In this document: piece by piece, positions 32,429-40,871 of the stretch
Position numbering within the stretch: the first letter of the stretch is position 1
Layout: every line of letters begins with the position of its first letter
Assembly: GCA_964531105.1 (NCBI GenBank)
Contig: CAZHFN010000008.1
Location: forward strand, 1-64,000
From: UBA2256 sp964531105
GTDB taxonomy: Bacteria > Spirochaetota > Spirochaetia > Treponematales > Rectinemataceae
DNA length: 64,000 nucleotides
Reading direction: 5' to 3'
Notes under the pieces: generated by a model
Databases searched by the model: none
What the model saw: the letters and a program-made list of their open reading frames with translations, nothing else
Told to the model about the DNA's origin: nothing
Program-made: the position numbers and the translations under genes

Positions 32429-33125
32429 CACCGGGAGCATCGATCGCCGGGATTCGGAAATCAGTTGCAAAGGCCTCTGCAAGAGCTTTGCGAGCCAAGC
32501 CGAGACTCTCCAAGTTCTCAAGAATCTCGATCTGGAAATTCCTGGAGGGAGTTCCTGTTCCATCATGGGGGCTAGCGGCTCGGGGAAAAGCACCCTGCTT
32601 TCAATACTGGGGGGGCTGGAGCGTTTCGATTCTGGAGAGCTAAAGGTGGGGGGACATGAGCTCCGACTTCTGGCCGAAAAGGATCTGCCTCTGTTCAGAA
32701 GCCGTGTGGTAGGCTTCGTTTTCCAGTTCCATTATCTGCTCAAGGATTTTTCAGCCCTGGAGAATGTGGCGCTTCCAGCATACATGGCTGGTTTGAGCCG
32801 GACCGAGGCATGGGAAAAGGCCGGCTCTCTTCTGGAGAAGGTAGGGCTGGGCCAGCGCCTGGGACACTTCCCCTCCGAACTCTCGGGCGGTGAACGCCAA
32901 AGGGCAGCCATCGCCAGGGCTCTGGTAAACGATCCTCTGGTGATCCTCGCCGACGAACCCACAGGCAATCTGGACGCCCAGAACGCCCAGGCGGTGAGCG
33001 AACTCCTTTTCAGCCTGCCTTCTCTCTGCAAGGCCAGCCTTGTGCTGGCCACCCACGATAAGGGTTTAGCTGAAAAAGCAGAATTGCGCTTCGCTCTGGA
33101 GCAGGGCTCCCTCAGGACAGTATGA
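32421..33125 (+). CDS. lolD: LolD-type lipoprotein-releasing ABC ATPase
   Basis: A 234-residue ATPase with Walker A GASGSGKST, Q-loop FVFQFHYLLKDFSALENV (the HLL-like block of LolD), signature ELSGGERQRAAIARAL and Walker B VILADEPTGNLD. An upstream in-frame ATG at 32361 exists, but GGAGG lies before ATG 32421. This start overlaps the upstream permease stop by eight bases, as expected for coupled genes. It lies between the two permease genes, giving the order permease-ATPase-permease. Confidence 0.92.
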   Translation: MNDTGSIDRRDSEISCKGLCKSFASQAETLQVLKNLDLEIPGGSSCSIMGASGSGKSTLLSILGGLERFDSGELKVGGHELRLLAEKDLPLFRSRVVGFVFQFHYLLKDFSALENVALPAYMAGLSRTEAWEKAGSLLEKVGLGQRLGHFPSELSGGERQRAAIARALVNDPLVILADEPTGNLDAQNAQAVSELLFSLPSLCKASLVLATHDKGLAEKAELRFALEQGSLRTV

Positions 33126-34564
33126 GACTATCACCCCTGGTCTTCGTGGCCGCCCGAAGCCTCTTGGGCAGGACAGGATTGCGCCGAAAAGCTCTGCGCA
33201 GGCACACGAAGGACCCAGGAACGCGGCTAGCTTCTTTGGAGCGGCCCCGCAATATCCAGGCTGGAAGGGGCAGGGGGCTCAACCACTCTCAGGGTCTATG
33301 GGGTGCCGTGCTAGGAATAGGAGTGAGCCTAATTCCTTTGCTATTAGTCCTGGTAGTCTCCGATGGCATGATCGAGGGCATAACCAGGCGCTATATTGAA
33401 ACCAAGACCTTCCATATCCAGGTGGCAGTGCCCGACGGCATGGATAGGGAGGAAGCAGCCCAGGGATTGGATGCCACCCGAAAGGTTCCCGGTGTTGTTT
33501 CGGCGCTTATGGAGACCAATGGAAGCGCCGTGGCTGTCTCACCCTCCGCGAGCAACGCGATACTGCTCAGGGCCGTGGATCCCTCGTTTTTCGAAGATGA
33601 AGGAACCCGGGAATACCTTTCCCTGGAAGCAGGAGCCCTGGTTCCCAAGGGCAACAGAGACATCGTCCTGGGTTCGGCACTCGCCCGGACTCTCAGGGTT
33701 TCTGTGGGTGATCAAATCACCGTTATAAGCCCCAACAGGGATTCGGGGGATGAAGAAGACTCTCAGGATGGGCTGGCGGCCTACAGACCACGGCTATCTT
33801 TCTTCAAGGTGAGCGGGATTGTAAGCGCAGGCTACAGAGACCTGGACTCATTCTGGGCATTTATCACCCCCCAGGCTGGAGAAAGGCTTTTAGTGTATTC
33901 ATCCTGCTATTCATTTTTCGGCATCAAGGTAGCCGATCCCTACGACAACGGCCTGGGAGGGGTACGCAAGGAGCTGTCCGAAAGCCTGGATTTTCTCTAT
34001 CCCGAGTGGTTCGATTCCTATCTGGCCAGAACCTGGCCGGAGATAGAGAGAAGTCTGTACAGATCCTTCGGCACAACCAAGACCACCCTGCTTTTCATAA
34101 TGGCTATTGCCCTCCTCATCGCCGCCATCAACCTGGGATCCTCTCTATCCACTTTTGTGGTGGAGCATTCCATGGATATCGCGGTTTTAAGGAGTTTTGG
34201 CGCCACGGACAAGGCTATTCGCATGATTTTCGTTGGAGCCGGCCTCCTCACCGGGAGCCTCGGTACCCTTATAGGTCTTCTGGCGGGCATGATTGTCTCT
34301 CTTAACGTGAACGCATTGATACAGGGCCTCGAGGGTTTGCTGAACCTAGCCAACTCGGGTATTGCCCTGCTCTCAGGCAGAGAGGCTCTTTCGCTCACGC
34401 TCCTGGATCCCGCCTACTACCTGGAGAAAATACCCGTGAGTCTTCACCCTGGCCAATTGGGTTTGATAGCCCTGCTCTGCGTAGCCTTGAGCGCGCTGGT
34501 ATCGCTTTTACCAGCACGGAAGGCAGTGCGGATATCGGTGCAGGACCTCATCAGAAAGAGTTAG
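33122..34564 (+). CDS. LolE/LolC-type lipoprotein-releasing ABC permease, second subunit
   Basis: A 480-residue permease, longer than its partner because of a basic N-terminal cytoplasmic stretch of about 60 residues (LRRKALRRHTKDPGTRLASL) before the first helix (GAVLGIGVSLIPLLLVLVV). It then has the large extracytoplasmic domain, a coupling region MDIAVLRSFGATDKAIRMIF and the C-terminal helices, ending VRISVQDLIRKS. Start and stop overlap the ATPase gene by four bases (ATGA). The basic insertion is unusual for LolC/E and could be a spirochaete feature; the role should be the same. Confidence 0.9.
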   Translation: MRLSPLVFVAARSLLGRTGLRRKALRRHTKDPGTRLASLERPRNIQAGRGRGLNHSQGLWGAVLGIGVSLIPLLLVLVVSDGMIEGITRRYIETKTFHIQVAVPDGMDREEAAQGLDATRKVPGVVSALMETNGSAVAVSPSASNAILLRAVDPSFFEDEGTREYLSLEAGALVPKGNRDIVLGSALARTLRVSVGDQITVISPNRDSGDEEDSQDGLAAYRPRLSFFKVSGIVSAGYRDLDSFWAFITPQAGERLLVYSSCYSFFGIKVADPYDNGLGGVRKELSESLDFLYPEWFDSYLARTWPEIERSLYRSFGTTKTTLLFIMAIALLIAAINLGSSLSTFVVEHSMDIAVLRSFGATDKAIRMIFVGAGLLTGSLGTLIGLLAGMIVSLNVNALIQGLEGLLNLANSGIALLSGREALSLTLLDPAYYLEKIPVSLHPGQLGLIALLCVALSALVSLLPARKAVRISVQDLIRKS

Positions 34565-34609
34565 TTCCCGATTTTTAAGCTACCGTTTCTATCAATTTTC
34601 TGAAGCACA

Positions 34610-34618
34610 TGCTATGAT
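34610..34618 (+). promoter_or_regulatory. Probable extended -10 promoter of recA
   Basis: TGCTATGAT at 34610-34618 has the TGn extension plus TATGAT, with only a weak -35 match 17 bases upstream. I see neither a Bacillus-type (GAACN4GTTC) nor an Escherichia coli-type (CTGTN8ACAG) LexA box in the 84-base gap. Confidence 0.5.
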
Positions 34619-34648
34619 CTTGGCCGTATACTCACATGGAGGAATAGC

Positions 34649-35860
34649 ATGGCCAGAAAAGCTAACGCCCGTTCGGCGGAATTTGTAATGGAGAAACTCG
34701 ACAGCTCGGAAGTTCCCGCCAAGGCCGGGGAAAAGAGTAAAACCCCACGGGCATCGGCGGAGGTTTCGGAAAAGCAGAAAGCCTTGGAAGTCGCAAGGCT
34801 GCAGATAGAAAAACAGTTCGGCCAGGGCTCCCTCATGAAGCTGGGCACTCACCAGAGCGCCCAGGGCATAGAATCCATACCTTCTGGGTCCATACTTCTC
34901 GATGAAGCCCTCGGCATCGGGGGATATCCCAGGGGAAGAATCGTGGAGATCTACGGGCCTGAGTCTTCGGGCAAGACAACCCTCGCTCTCCATGCCATTG
35001 CCGAAGCCCAGAAGAAGGGCGGTATTGCCGCCTTTATCGATGCCGAGCACGCCCTGGATCCCATCTATGCCAGAAATCTGGGCGTGGATATCGATGAGCT
35101 ATGGGTTTCCCAGCCCGATAATGGAGAGCAGGCTCTGGATATCGCCGAATCCCTCATACGTTCCGGGGCGGTGGACATCATCGTTATCGACTCGGTGGCC
35201 GCTCTTACTCCCCAGGCTGAAATCGAAGGGGAAATGGGCGATGCCCATGTTGGTCTCCAGGCTCGTCTAATGAGCCAGGCCCTGCGAAAGCTGGCAGGCA
35301 CTCTGTCCAAGAGCAAGACCATCCTGGTTTTCATAAACCAGATCCGCATGAAAATCGGCATTATGTTCGGCAACCCCGAAACCACCACCGGCGGCAACGC
35401 CCTCAAATTCTACGCCTCCGTCAGGCTGGAGGTAAGGAAAATCGAGACCATCGAAAAGGGCGGTGATGAGGATGCCCTGGGCAACAGGGTCAGGGTAAAG
35501 GTTGTAAAGAACAAGGTAGCGCCGCCCTTCAGAAGGGTAGAGTTGGAAATCATATTCGGCAAAGGCATTTCCGCCTCCGCCTCGCTTCTGGATGCGGCGG
35601 TCAAGTATTCCATAATCGATAAAAAGGGAGCCTGGTACACCTGGGGAGAGGAAAAAGTGGGGCAGGGCAGGGAGAACGCCAAGCTCTACCTGGAACAGAA
35701 TGCCGATATTGCCACCGTAATTGAGAAAGCGGTGAGGGAAAAAATGGCCCAGAAGGGTTTAGCACAATCTGAAATCCCTGAAGCCACTCCTAAGGGTGGT
35801 TCCAGCCTTGCCCCAACCGCCCAGGATCCTGAAGTGATCAGCGCGGACGATCTGTTCTAA
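34649..35860 (+). CDS. recA: RecA recombinase
   Basis: A 403-residue strand-exchange ATPase for homologous repair. It has an N-terminal extension of about 45 charged residues before the RecA core. The ATP site is GPESSGKTTLALHAIA, followed by AFIDAEHALDP, the VIDSVAALTPQAEIEGEMGD block and loops L1/L2 around LVFINQIRMKIGIMFGNPETTTGGNALKFYAS. The C-terminus carries an Ala/Pro-rich stretch ending in an acidic DDLF tip. GGAGG precedes the ATG. The N-terminal extension is longer than in most bacterial RecA. It is transcribed with folK downstream (seven bases). Confidence 0.97.
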   Translation: MARKANARSAEFVMEKLDSSEVPAKAGEKSKTPRASAEVSEKQKALEVARLQIEKQFGQGSLMKLGTHQSAQGIESIPSGSILLDEALGIGGYPRGRIVEIYGPESSGKTTLALHAIAEAQKKGGIAAFIDAEHALDPIYARNLGVDIDELWVSQPDNGEQALDIAESLIRSGAVDIIVIDSVAALTPQAEIEGEMGDAHVGLQARLMSQALRKLAGTLSKSKTILVFINQIRMKIGIMFGNPETTTGGNALKFYASVRLEVRKIETIEKGGDEDALGNRVRVKVVKNKVAPPFRRVELEIIFGKGISASASLLDAAVKYSIIDKKGAWYTWGEEKVGQGRENAKLYLEQNADIATVIEKAVREKMAQKGLAQSEIPEATPKGGSSLAPTAQDPEVISADDLF

Positions 35861-35867
35861 ATCGCTA

Positions 35868-36377
35868 ATGGAAAGAATCTGGCTGGGGCTCGGCTCCAAT
35901 CTGGGGGACAGTCCAGGACTCATCCGGAATGCCGTGGAACTCCTCCAGGAATACCTGGAAGACATCCGGTGCTCCAGGCTCTGGATCTCCAAGCCCCGCT
36001 ATAATCTGGATCAGCCCGACTTCATCAATGCCGTCGTCACCGGGCTTAGCGACATGGAAGCACGCCAACTGCTGAAAGCTACTCAGAGCATAGAGGCAGA
36101 GCTTGGAAGGGACAGGTCTGCGGTACCTGAAAAAGGGGCTCGTACAATAGATATCGACATTCTGCTTTACGGTAGAAGCATTATTGCCCAAGAGGGGCTC
36201 ATTGTGCCCCATCCAGGCATGAGGGAAAGGAAATTCGTCCTCCTCCCCTTGGTGGAGTTAGATTCAGCGCTCACCGATCCTGTAAGCGGGCGTCGCTTCG
36301 AGGAAATCCTGGCAGAGCTTCCCCCTCAGGGTATTTACCCTCTCGGACAGGGCATATATGATGCACCGTGTCCCTGA
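35868..36377 (+). CDS. folK: HPPK, 2-amino-4-hydroxy-6-hydroxymethyldihydropteridine diphosphokinase
   Basis: A 169-residue pyrophosphokinase in folate synthesis. Family marks are GLGSNLGDSPGLIRNAV at the N-terminus, PRYNLDQPDFINAVV in the middle, and the signature GARTIDIDILLYG followed by LIVPHPGMRERKFVLLPL, which carries the two metal-binding Asp residues. The start lies seven bases after recA, and the stop overlaps the scpA start (TGATG). No other folate gene is visible here. Confidence 0.94.
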   Translation: MERIWLGLGSNLGDSPGLIRNAVELLQEYLEDIRCSRLWISKPRYNLDQPDFINAVVTGLSDMEARQLLKATQSIEAELGRDRSAVPEKGARTIDIDILLYGRSIIAQEGLIVPHPGMRERKFVLLPLVELDSALTDPVSGRRFEEILAELPPQGIYPLGQGIYDAPCP

Positions 36378-37165
36378 TGAATAGCAAAGCCGTCCACTCA
36401 TCCACAACCCAGGATTTTCCCGAAACCTCGGGCCAGGGCAGAAAGTTCCGTCTTAAGGATTTTGAAGGCCCCTTGGACCTTCTTCTCTTCCTCATCAAGC
36501 GGAACGATATGAACATATACGACATCCATATCGCTTCCATCACCGAACAGTATCTCGAATGCCTGAAAAACGAAGACGGTGTCGACCTGGATGAACTCTC
36601 TGAATTCTATAACCTGGCAGCCACCTTGCTGCTCATCAAATCCCGCATGCTTCTGCCCCTAGGCTCCATAGATGACGAGGATCTCGACGATCCTCGGCAA
36701 AGCCTCATCGAAAAACTCATAGAGTACCAAAAGTACAAAAAGCTATCCGGTCTCATGGAGCAGAGGGAGATGGAAGTGGAATGGAGGCTGGAGCGCTCCT
36801 GCATGCAGCGGATCCTGCCTTTCCCCGCGGTGGATGATAAAGACCTCTGGGAAGACCTGGATGTCTGGGACCTCCTCAAGACTTTTTCTTCCTTAGTCCA
36901 GAATTTTAGTTCTGAAAAGATCATAGATCTTTACGAAGAGGTCTCGCTCCATGAAAAGCTGGCCCTCATGCACGAGCTATTGGAGCGCCAAGGTGAGTTT
37001 TCCTTTATCCAGCTCATCACCAGGCCTAGATCGGCCCTGGATCTGGCCTGCGCCTTCCTGGCCATGCTGGACGCGGTAAAAAACAAAATAATTCGCATTA
37101 AACAGCACAGGCTTTTCGGGGATATTCGCATATTCCCCTATCAAAACGAGGTAGAAAATGGATGA
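36377..37165 (+). CDS. scpA: Segregation and condensation protein ScpA
   Basis: The kleisin subunit linking SMC heads in the bacterial condensin, about 262 residues. The family opening is FRLKDFEGPLDLLLFLIKRNDMNIYDIHIASITEQYLECL, followed by NLAATLLLIKSRMLLP and, near the C-terminus, a winged-helix segment AFLAMLDAVKNKIIRIKQHRLFGDI. ATG 36377 is chosen because it overlaps the folK stop (TGATG); a GTG nine bases upstream (36368) would add three residues. Its stop overlaps scpB by eight bases. Confidence 0.94.
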   Translation: MNSKAVHSSTTQDFPETSGQGRKFRLKDFEGPLDLLLFLIKRNDMNIYDIHIASITEQYLECLKNEDGVDLDELSEFYNLAATLLLIKSRMLLPLGSIDDEDLDDPRQSLIEKLIEYQKYKKLSGLMEQREMEVEWRLERSCMQRILPFPAVDDKDLWEDLDVWDLLKTFSSLVQNFSSEKIIDLYEEVSLHEKLALMHELLERQGEFSFIQLITRPRSALDLACAFLAMLDAVKNKIIRIKQHRLFGDIRIFPYQNEVENG

Positions 37166-37718
37166 ATTGAGTCCGGAGGAGAAAGCCGCCCTTATCAGCG
37201 CCGTTCTCTTTCTGGAGAGCGAGCCCGTGGACGATGCCGCCCTGGCCAGGATATCCGGGCTTTCCCATGATGAGGTGGCCGATGCCCTCCGGCGCCTTTC
37301 GGCGGAGCACGAATCCCAGGTTCATGGCTTTGCTCCCCTAAAATCAGGCGGTGGCTGGATCTTTGCGCCCAAGGTGGATCTCTGGGAGAGGCTCAAGGAT
37401 CATTATGGCAAGAAAAACGAAGCCAAACTTTCGAGGGCCGCCATGGAAACACTCTCCATTGTAGCCTATTCACAGCCTATAACTCGGGCTGAAATAGAGG
37501 CTATCAGGGGTGTTTCGGCCGATGGCATGATCCGGTATCTGCTCTCCAGGGATCTGGTGAGGGAAGTGGGCAAAAAGGATATGCCCGGCAAACCCATGCA
37601 GTACGGCACCACCCAGGAATTTCTCAAATATTTTAAATTAGGCTCTATCGCCGATCTTCCACCCTTGAGTGAACTGGAGACTGACAGGTTCGCCAAGGAG
37701 GAGGGGCAGCGAGGATGA
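37158..37718 (+). CDS. scpB: Segregation and condensation protein ScpB
   Basis: A 186-residue dimeric partner of ScpA in the SMC complex, with two winged-helix domains. Typical blocks are KAALISAVLFLESEPVDDAALARI near the start, then ALSRAAMETLSIVAYSQPITRAEIEAIRGV and YGTTQEFLKYFKL at the end. It is coupled to both neighbours: it overlaps scpA by eight bases and the next gene by four (ATGA). Confidence 0.95.
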   Translation: MDELSPEEKAALISAVLFLESEPVDDAALARISGLSHDEVADALRRLSAEHESQVHGFAPLKSGGGWIFAPKVDLWERLKDHYGKKNEAKLSRAAMETLSIVAYSQPITRAEIEAIRGVSADGMIRYLLSRDLVREVGKKDMPGKPMQYGTTQEFLKYFKLGSIADLPPLSELETDRFAKEEGQRG

Positions 37719-38461
37719 AGGAAACCATACGTCTCCAAGCCTTTCTAGCCTCCTGCGGGCTGGGATCCAGACGCTTCTGCGAAACCTTCATTCAGGAAGG
37801 CAGGGTTAGGGTAAACGGTACTGTGGCCACTCTGGGTTCTTCGGTAAATGCAGGTGATTCCGTGCTTCTGGACGGACGCCCCGTGCAGGTACAGTCCAGA
37901 CTCCGCTATATCGCCCTCAACAAACCCCCCGGCTACATCAGTTCCATGGCAGACGAAAAAGACAGGCCGGTGGCATCCTCTCTCATCAAGTCCTCGGTGC
38001 CCGAACGGGTCTATAATGTTGGCCGCCTGGATCAATGGTCTTCGGGCCTCCTTCTCTATACGAACGATGGGGATTTTGCTTCACTCCTCGTACACCCTAA
38101 AAGCTGCATCGACAAGGAATACGCGGTGCGCTGCGATCTTCCCATCCCCGCCGAACTTCCCGAAGCCTTTATGAAGGGCTTGACTGTAGAGGGCGAGCGC
38201 TATAAGGCCCAGAATGTGCGAATTCTGGACGAAAAGACCATGCGAGTAGTTCTCGTGGAGGGTAAGAACAGGGAGATCAGGCGGGTGCTGTCCCATTTCG
38301 GCCTCAGACCCCTCTTTTTGCGCAGAGAGCGCATCGGACCCATAGAGCTGGGCGACTTGGCCGAAGGTGCCTTCAGGGAACTGGATCCTAAAGAGGTCGA
38401 GGCGTTAAGGGAATATTCACGCCAAGCTATTGCAGGGCGGCGGGAAGGAGAGAAGGCATGA
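37715..38461 (+). CDS. RsuA/RluB family 23S rRNA pseudouridine synthase
   Basis: A 248-residue pseudouridine synthase. An N-terminal S4 domain (RLQAFLASCGLGSRRFCETFIQEGRVRVNG) is followed by the catalytic block VGRLDQWSSGLLLYTNDGD with the invariant Asp (usually GRLDYDTSGLLL). EGKNREIRRVLSHFGLRPLFLRRERIGPI is near the C-terminus. The scpA-scpB-rluB order is common in bacteria and favours RluB over RsuA. It overlaps scpB and cmk by four bases each. Confidence 0.92.
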   Translation: MKETIRLQAFLASCGLGSRRFCETFIQEGRVRVNGTVATLGSSVNAGDSVLLDGRPVQVQSRLRYIALNKPPGYISSMADEKDRPVASSLIKSSVPERVYNVGRLDQWSSGLLLYTNDGDFASLLVHPKSCIDKEYAVRCDLPIPAELPEAFMKGLTVEGERYKAQNVRILDEKTMRVVLVEGKNREIRRVLSHFGLRPLFLRRERIGPIELGDLAEGAFRELDPKEVEALREYSRQAIAGRREGEKA

Positions 38462-39114
38462 TTGTGGCCATGGACGGTCCTGCGGGTTGTGGCAAGTCCA
38501 CTATAGCCAAACTTTTATCTGAGCGCCTGGGATTTTTGTATATAAATTCTGGAAATATATACAGGGCTATAGCATATCTGTCGCTGAAGGAGAAAATTCC
38601 CCTTCAGGAAGAAAAAAAACTTATCAGCCGCGCGTCCCTTGTCTCGATCGGCTACGGCAAGGATGGTTCCGTGACGCTTGAGAGCGAAACGCTAACTTCC
38701 CAGCTGAGATCGGCCCAGGTGGACGAAATTGTAGCCCAGGTCTCGGCCATTCCGGAAATCCGCGTCATAGTGAATCAGGTGGTGCAACGGGTGGCCAGGG
38801 ACAATGATGCGGTGGTGGAGGGAAGGGACATGACCACCGTGGTCTTCCCCAATGCCGACGCCAAATTCTACATCGACGCTTCGGTACAAGAGAGGGCTAA
38901 ACGCAGGCATGGGCAGGGCAGTTCATCCAAATCCTACGAGGAAATCCTGGAAAATATAAAAATGAGGGATGAAATAGATACGAACAAGAAAGTAGGAGCA
39001 CTTAAAATCGCCGCCGATGCCCAGTATTTGGATACATCCGGCTTGACCATAGAAGAAGTTTATGAGAAAGTATACAGCAAAATTCTACACTTAAGGGAAG
39101 CACATGGAGAATAA
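38458..39114 (+). CDS. cmk: Cytidylate kinase
   Basis: A 218-residue (d)CMP kinase making CDP/dCDP. It has P-loop DGPAGCGKSTIAKLL (lysine at residue 13), then YINSGNIYRAIAYLS (normally DTGAMYRA), then VVEGRDMTTVVFPNADAKFYIDAS and RAKRRHGQG (LID). DTNKKVGALKIAADAQYLDTSGLTIEEV is near the end. This is the standard bacterial enzyme and contrasts with the CMK-like protein at 26211, which lacks the P-loop lysine. The cmk-rpsA pair is a common arrangement; the two overlap by 11 bases here. Confidence 0.95.
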   Translation: MIVAMDGPAGCGKSTIAKLLSERLGFLYINSGNIYRAIAYLSLKEKIPLQEEKKLISRASLVSIGYGKDGSVTLESETLTSQLRSAQVDEIVAQVSAIPEIRVIVNQVVQRVARDNDAVVEGRDMTTVVFPNADAKFYIDASVQERAKRRHGQGSSSKSYEEILENIKMRDEIDTNKKVGALKIAADAQYLDTSGLTIEEVYEKVYSKILHLREAHGE

Positions 39115-40837
39115 GGAAGTGGTAATGGACGCCGCCGCCCCCTCCCGCGACGAATTCCAGACACAATTGCAGGAGCAGTACCTCAAGAGTTTCGAGGGGC
39201 TGGAGGAGGGTGACTTGATCGACGGAAAAGTCGTCCAGATAGCGGGCGACTTTGTTTTTGTCGATGTCGGGTATAAGTCCGAAGGCAAAATCCCCATAAT
39301 AGAGTTCGGCGACGAACCCCCCAAAATGGGCGACGATGTCAAGGTGATATTGGTCAAGAAAGAGACCCACTCGGGCGAAGTGATCGTATCCAAGAAGAGG
39401 GCCGAGGAAAAAGTATTCTGGAAAGCCGTGGCCAATGCCTTCAAGGAACATCAGCCGATAGAGGGAAAAATCGAGAAGGAAGTGAAGGGCGGCTTCGAAG
39501 TCGACCTGGGCCATGGGCTCAAGGGCTTTCTTCCCTCCTCCAAGGCGGACATCCAGCGGGTGGAGAACGGCGAAGAATATGTGGGTATCAAAACCCAGTT
39601 CTATCTGGAACGCCTCTACTCCGAGAAAAAAATCAACATTATCCTCAACCGCCGCAGGTGGCTCGAGGAAGACATAGACAAACGAAGGGAAGCCTTCTTC
39701 CAGACCGTGCAGATCGGCGATACCGTCAAGGGCGTGGTGAAGAGCTTTACCAGCTTTGGTGCCTTTATAGATCTGGGCGGTTTCGACGGCTTGCTCCACA
39801 TCAACGACATGAGCTGGGGCCATGTTACCAGGCCTAAGGATTATGTGCGCAAGAGCGAGGAAATCGAGCTGAAGGTTATCAGGCTCGAGCCCGAAGAAAA
39901 GCGGATCAACCTCTCCCTCAAGCACTTTTCCCAGGACCCCTGGTTTACTTTCGAAGAAAAGTATCACGTCAACGATATCGTCAAGGGCAAGGTTACCAAG
40001 CTCACGGATTACGGAGCCTTCATCGAACTGGAAGAGGGCATCGAGGGTCTGGCCCATATTTCCGAGTTCTCCTGGGTGCGCAAAGTTCACAAGCCCGAGG
40101 ACATGCTCAAGGCCAGCGACATCGTGGACTGCATGATTCTGGGCTATGACATCCAGGCAGGCAAGGTGTCCCTGGGTCTCAAGCAGGTGCAGGCCAATCC
40201 CTGGGATAACATCAACGAAAGCTACCCCGTAGGCATGAGAATCACCAGGAAAATAGTCAAGGTTACCAATGCCGGCGCCTTTATCGAACTGGAAGAAGGC
40301 ATCGACGGTTTCCTCCATGTGGACGACCTCTCCTGGACATCCAGGGTCAAGAATCCCGCTTCCGTCCTCCATGAGGGGGAGGAGATCGAGGTTGTGATCA
40401 TCGAGAGCAGCCCGGAAGAAAGAAATATCCGCCTGGGTGTAAAGCAACTCTCCGAGGATCCCTGGAGATCCTTCGCCAAGGCATTCAGAGTTGGCTCCAT
40501 CGTCGAAGGCACCGTGTCCAACGTTACGGATTTCGGAGTCTTTGTGCGGGTTCAGGGCGAAATCGACGGCCTGGTGAAAAAGCAGGATCTTTCCTCCGAT
40601 AGGGATGAGTCCTGGGACGATGCCCTCAAGAAGTTCTCCGTCGGCATGGCGGTAAAGGCAGTGGTCATAGACCTCAGTCCCGAGCGCCAGAAGCTGGGTC
40701 TTTCCATCAGGGATCTCGTACAGCGTCAGCAGCGGGAAGAAATCTCCAAGTTCATGCAAAGCGAAGAGGAATCGGGCGGCGGCTACACAATAGGCGACCT
40801 GCTCAAAGATCGCGATACGACCAAGAAGAATTCCTGA
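39104..40837 (+). CDS. rpsA: 30S ribosomal protein S1
   Basis: A 577-residue mRNA-binding ribosomal protein with six S1 repeats beginning near residues 37, 120, 205, 290, 377 and 464. The repeats carry the familiar cores GDFVFVDVGYKSEGKIP, FGAFIDLGGFDGLLHINDMSW, YGAFIELEEGIEGLAHISEFSW and FGVFVRVQGEIDGLVKKQDLS. The opening acidic segment binds the ribosome. ATG 39104 lies inside the end of cmk and has GGGAAG upstream. S1 helps ribosomes on weak Shine-Dalgarno messages. A large antisense frame across this gene is a by-product of its codon bias. Confidence 0.96.
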   Translation: MENKEVVMDAAAPSRDEFQTQLQEQYLKSFEGLEEGDLIDGKVVQIAGDFVFVDVGYKSEGKIPIIEFGDEPPKMGDDVKVILVKKETHSGEVIVSKKRAEEKVFWKAVANAFKEHQPIEGKIEKEVKGGFEVDLGHGLKGFLPSSKADIQRVENGEEYVGIKTQFYLERLYSEKKINIILNRRRWLEEDIDKRREAFFQTVQIGDTVKGVVKSFTSFGAFIDLGGFDGLLHINDMSWGHVTRPKDYVRKSEEIELKVIRLEPEEKRINLSLKHFSQDPWFTFEEKYHVNDIVKGKVTKLTDYGAFIELEEGIEGLAHISEFSWVRKVHKPEDMLKASDIVDCMILGYDIQAGKVSLGLKQVQANPWDNINESYPVGMRITRKIVKVTNAGAFIELEEGIDGFLHVDDLSWTSRVKNPASVLHEGEEIEVVIIESSPEERNIRLGVKQLSEDPWRSFAKAFRVGSIVEGTVSNVTDFGVFVRVQGEIDGLVKKQDLSSDRDESWDDALKKFSVGMAVKAVVIDLSPERQKLGLSIRDLVQRQQREEISKFMQSEEESGGGYTIGDLLKDRDTTKKNS

Positions 40838-40871
40838 TCGTCTTTAGTGGCGATAGGAAGAAGACAAGGCG

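Noticed and set aside
34619..34633. A 15-base word (TCTTGGCCGTATACT) shared by the recA leader and the TPR gene leader near 53390 on the other strand
   Set aside because: Across 64 kb on both strands a few 15-base matches are expected by chance; the TATACT in recA would also leave no room for the SD after the start of transcription.
34565..34648. LexA (SOS) box upstream of recA
   Set aside because: No GAACN4GTTC and no CTGTN8ACAG in the spacer; recA may be regulated otherwise.
39002..40759. A 585-codon open frame antisense to rpsA
   Set aside because: It mirrors the rpsA repeats, contains no recognisable domain, and arises from the codon bias of a highly expressed gene; the plus-strand S1 protein is unmistakable.
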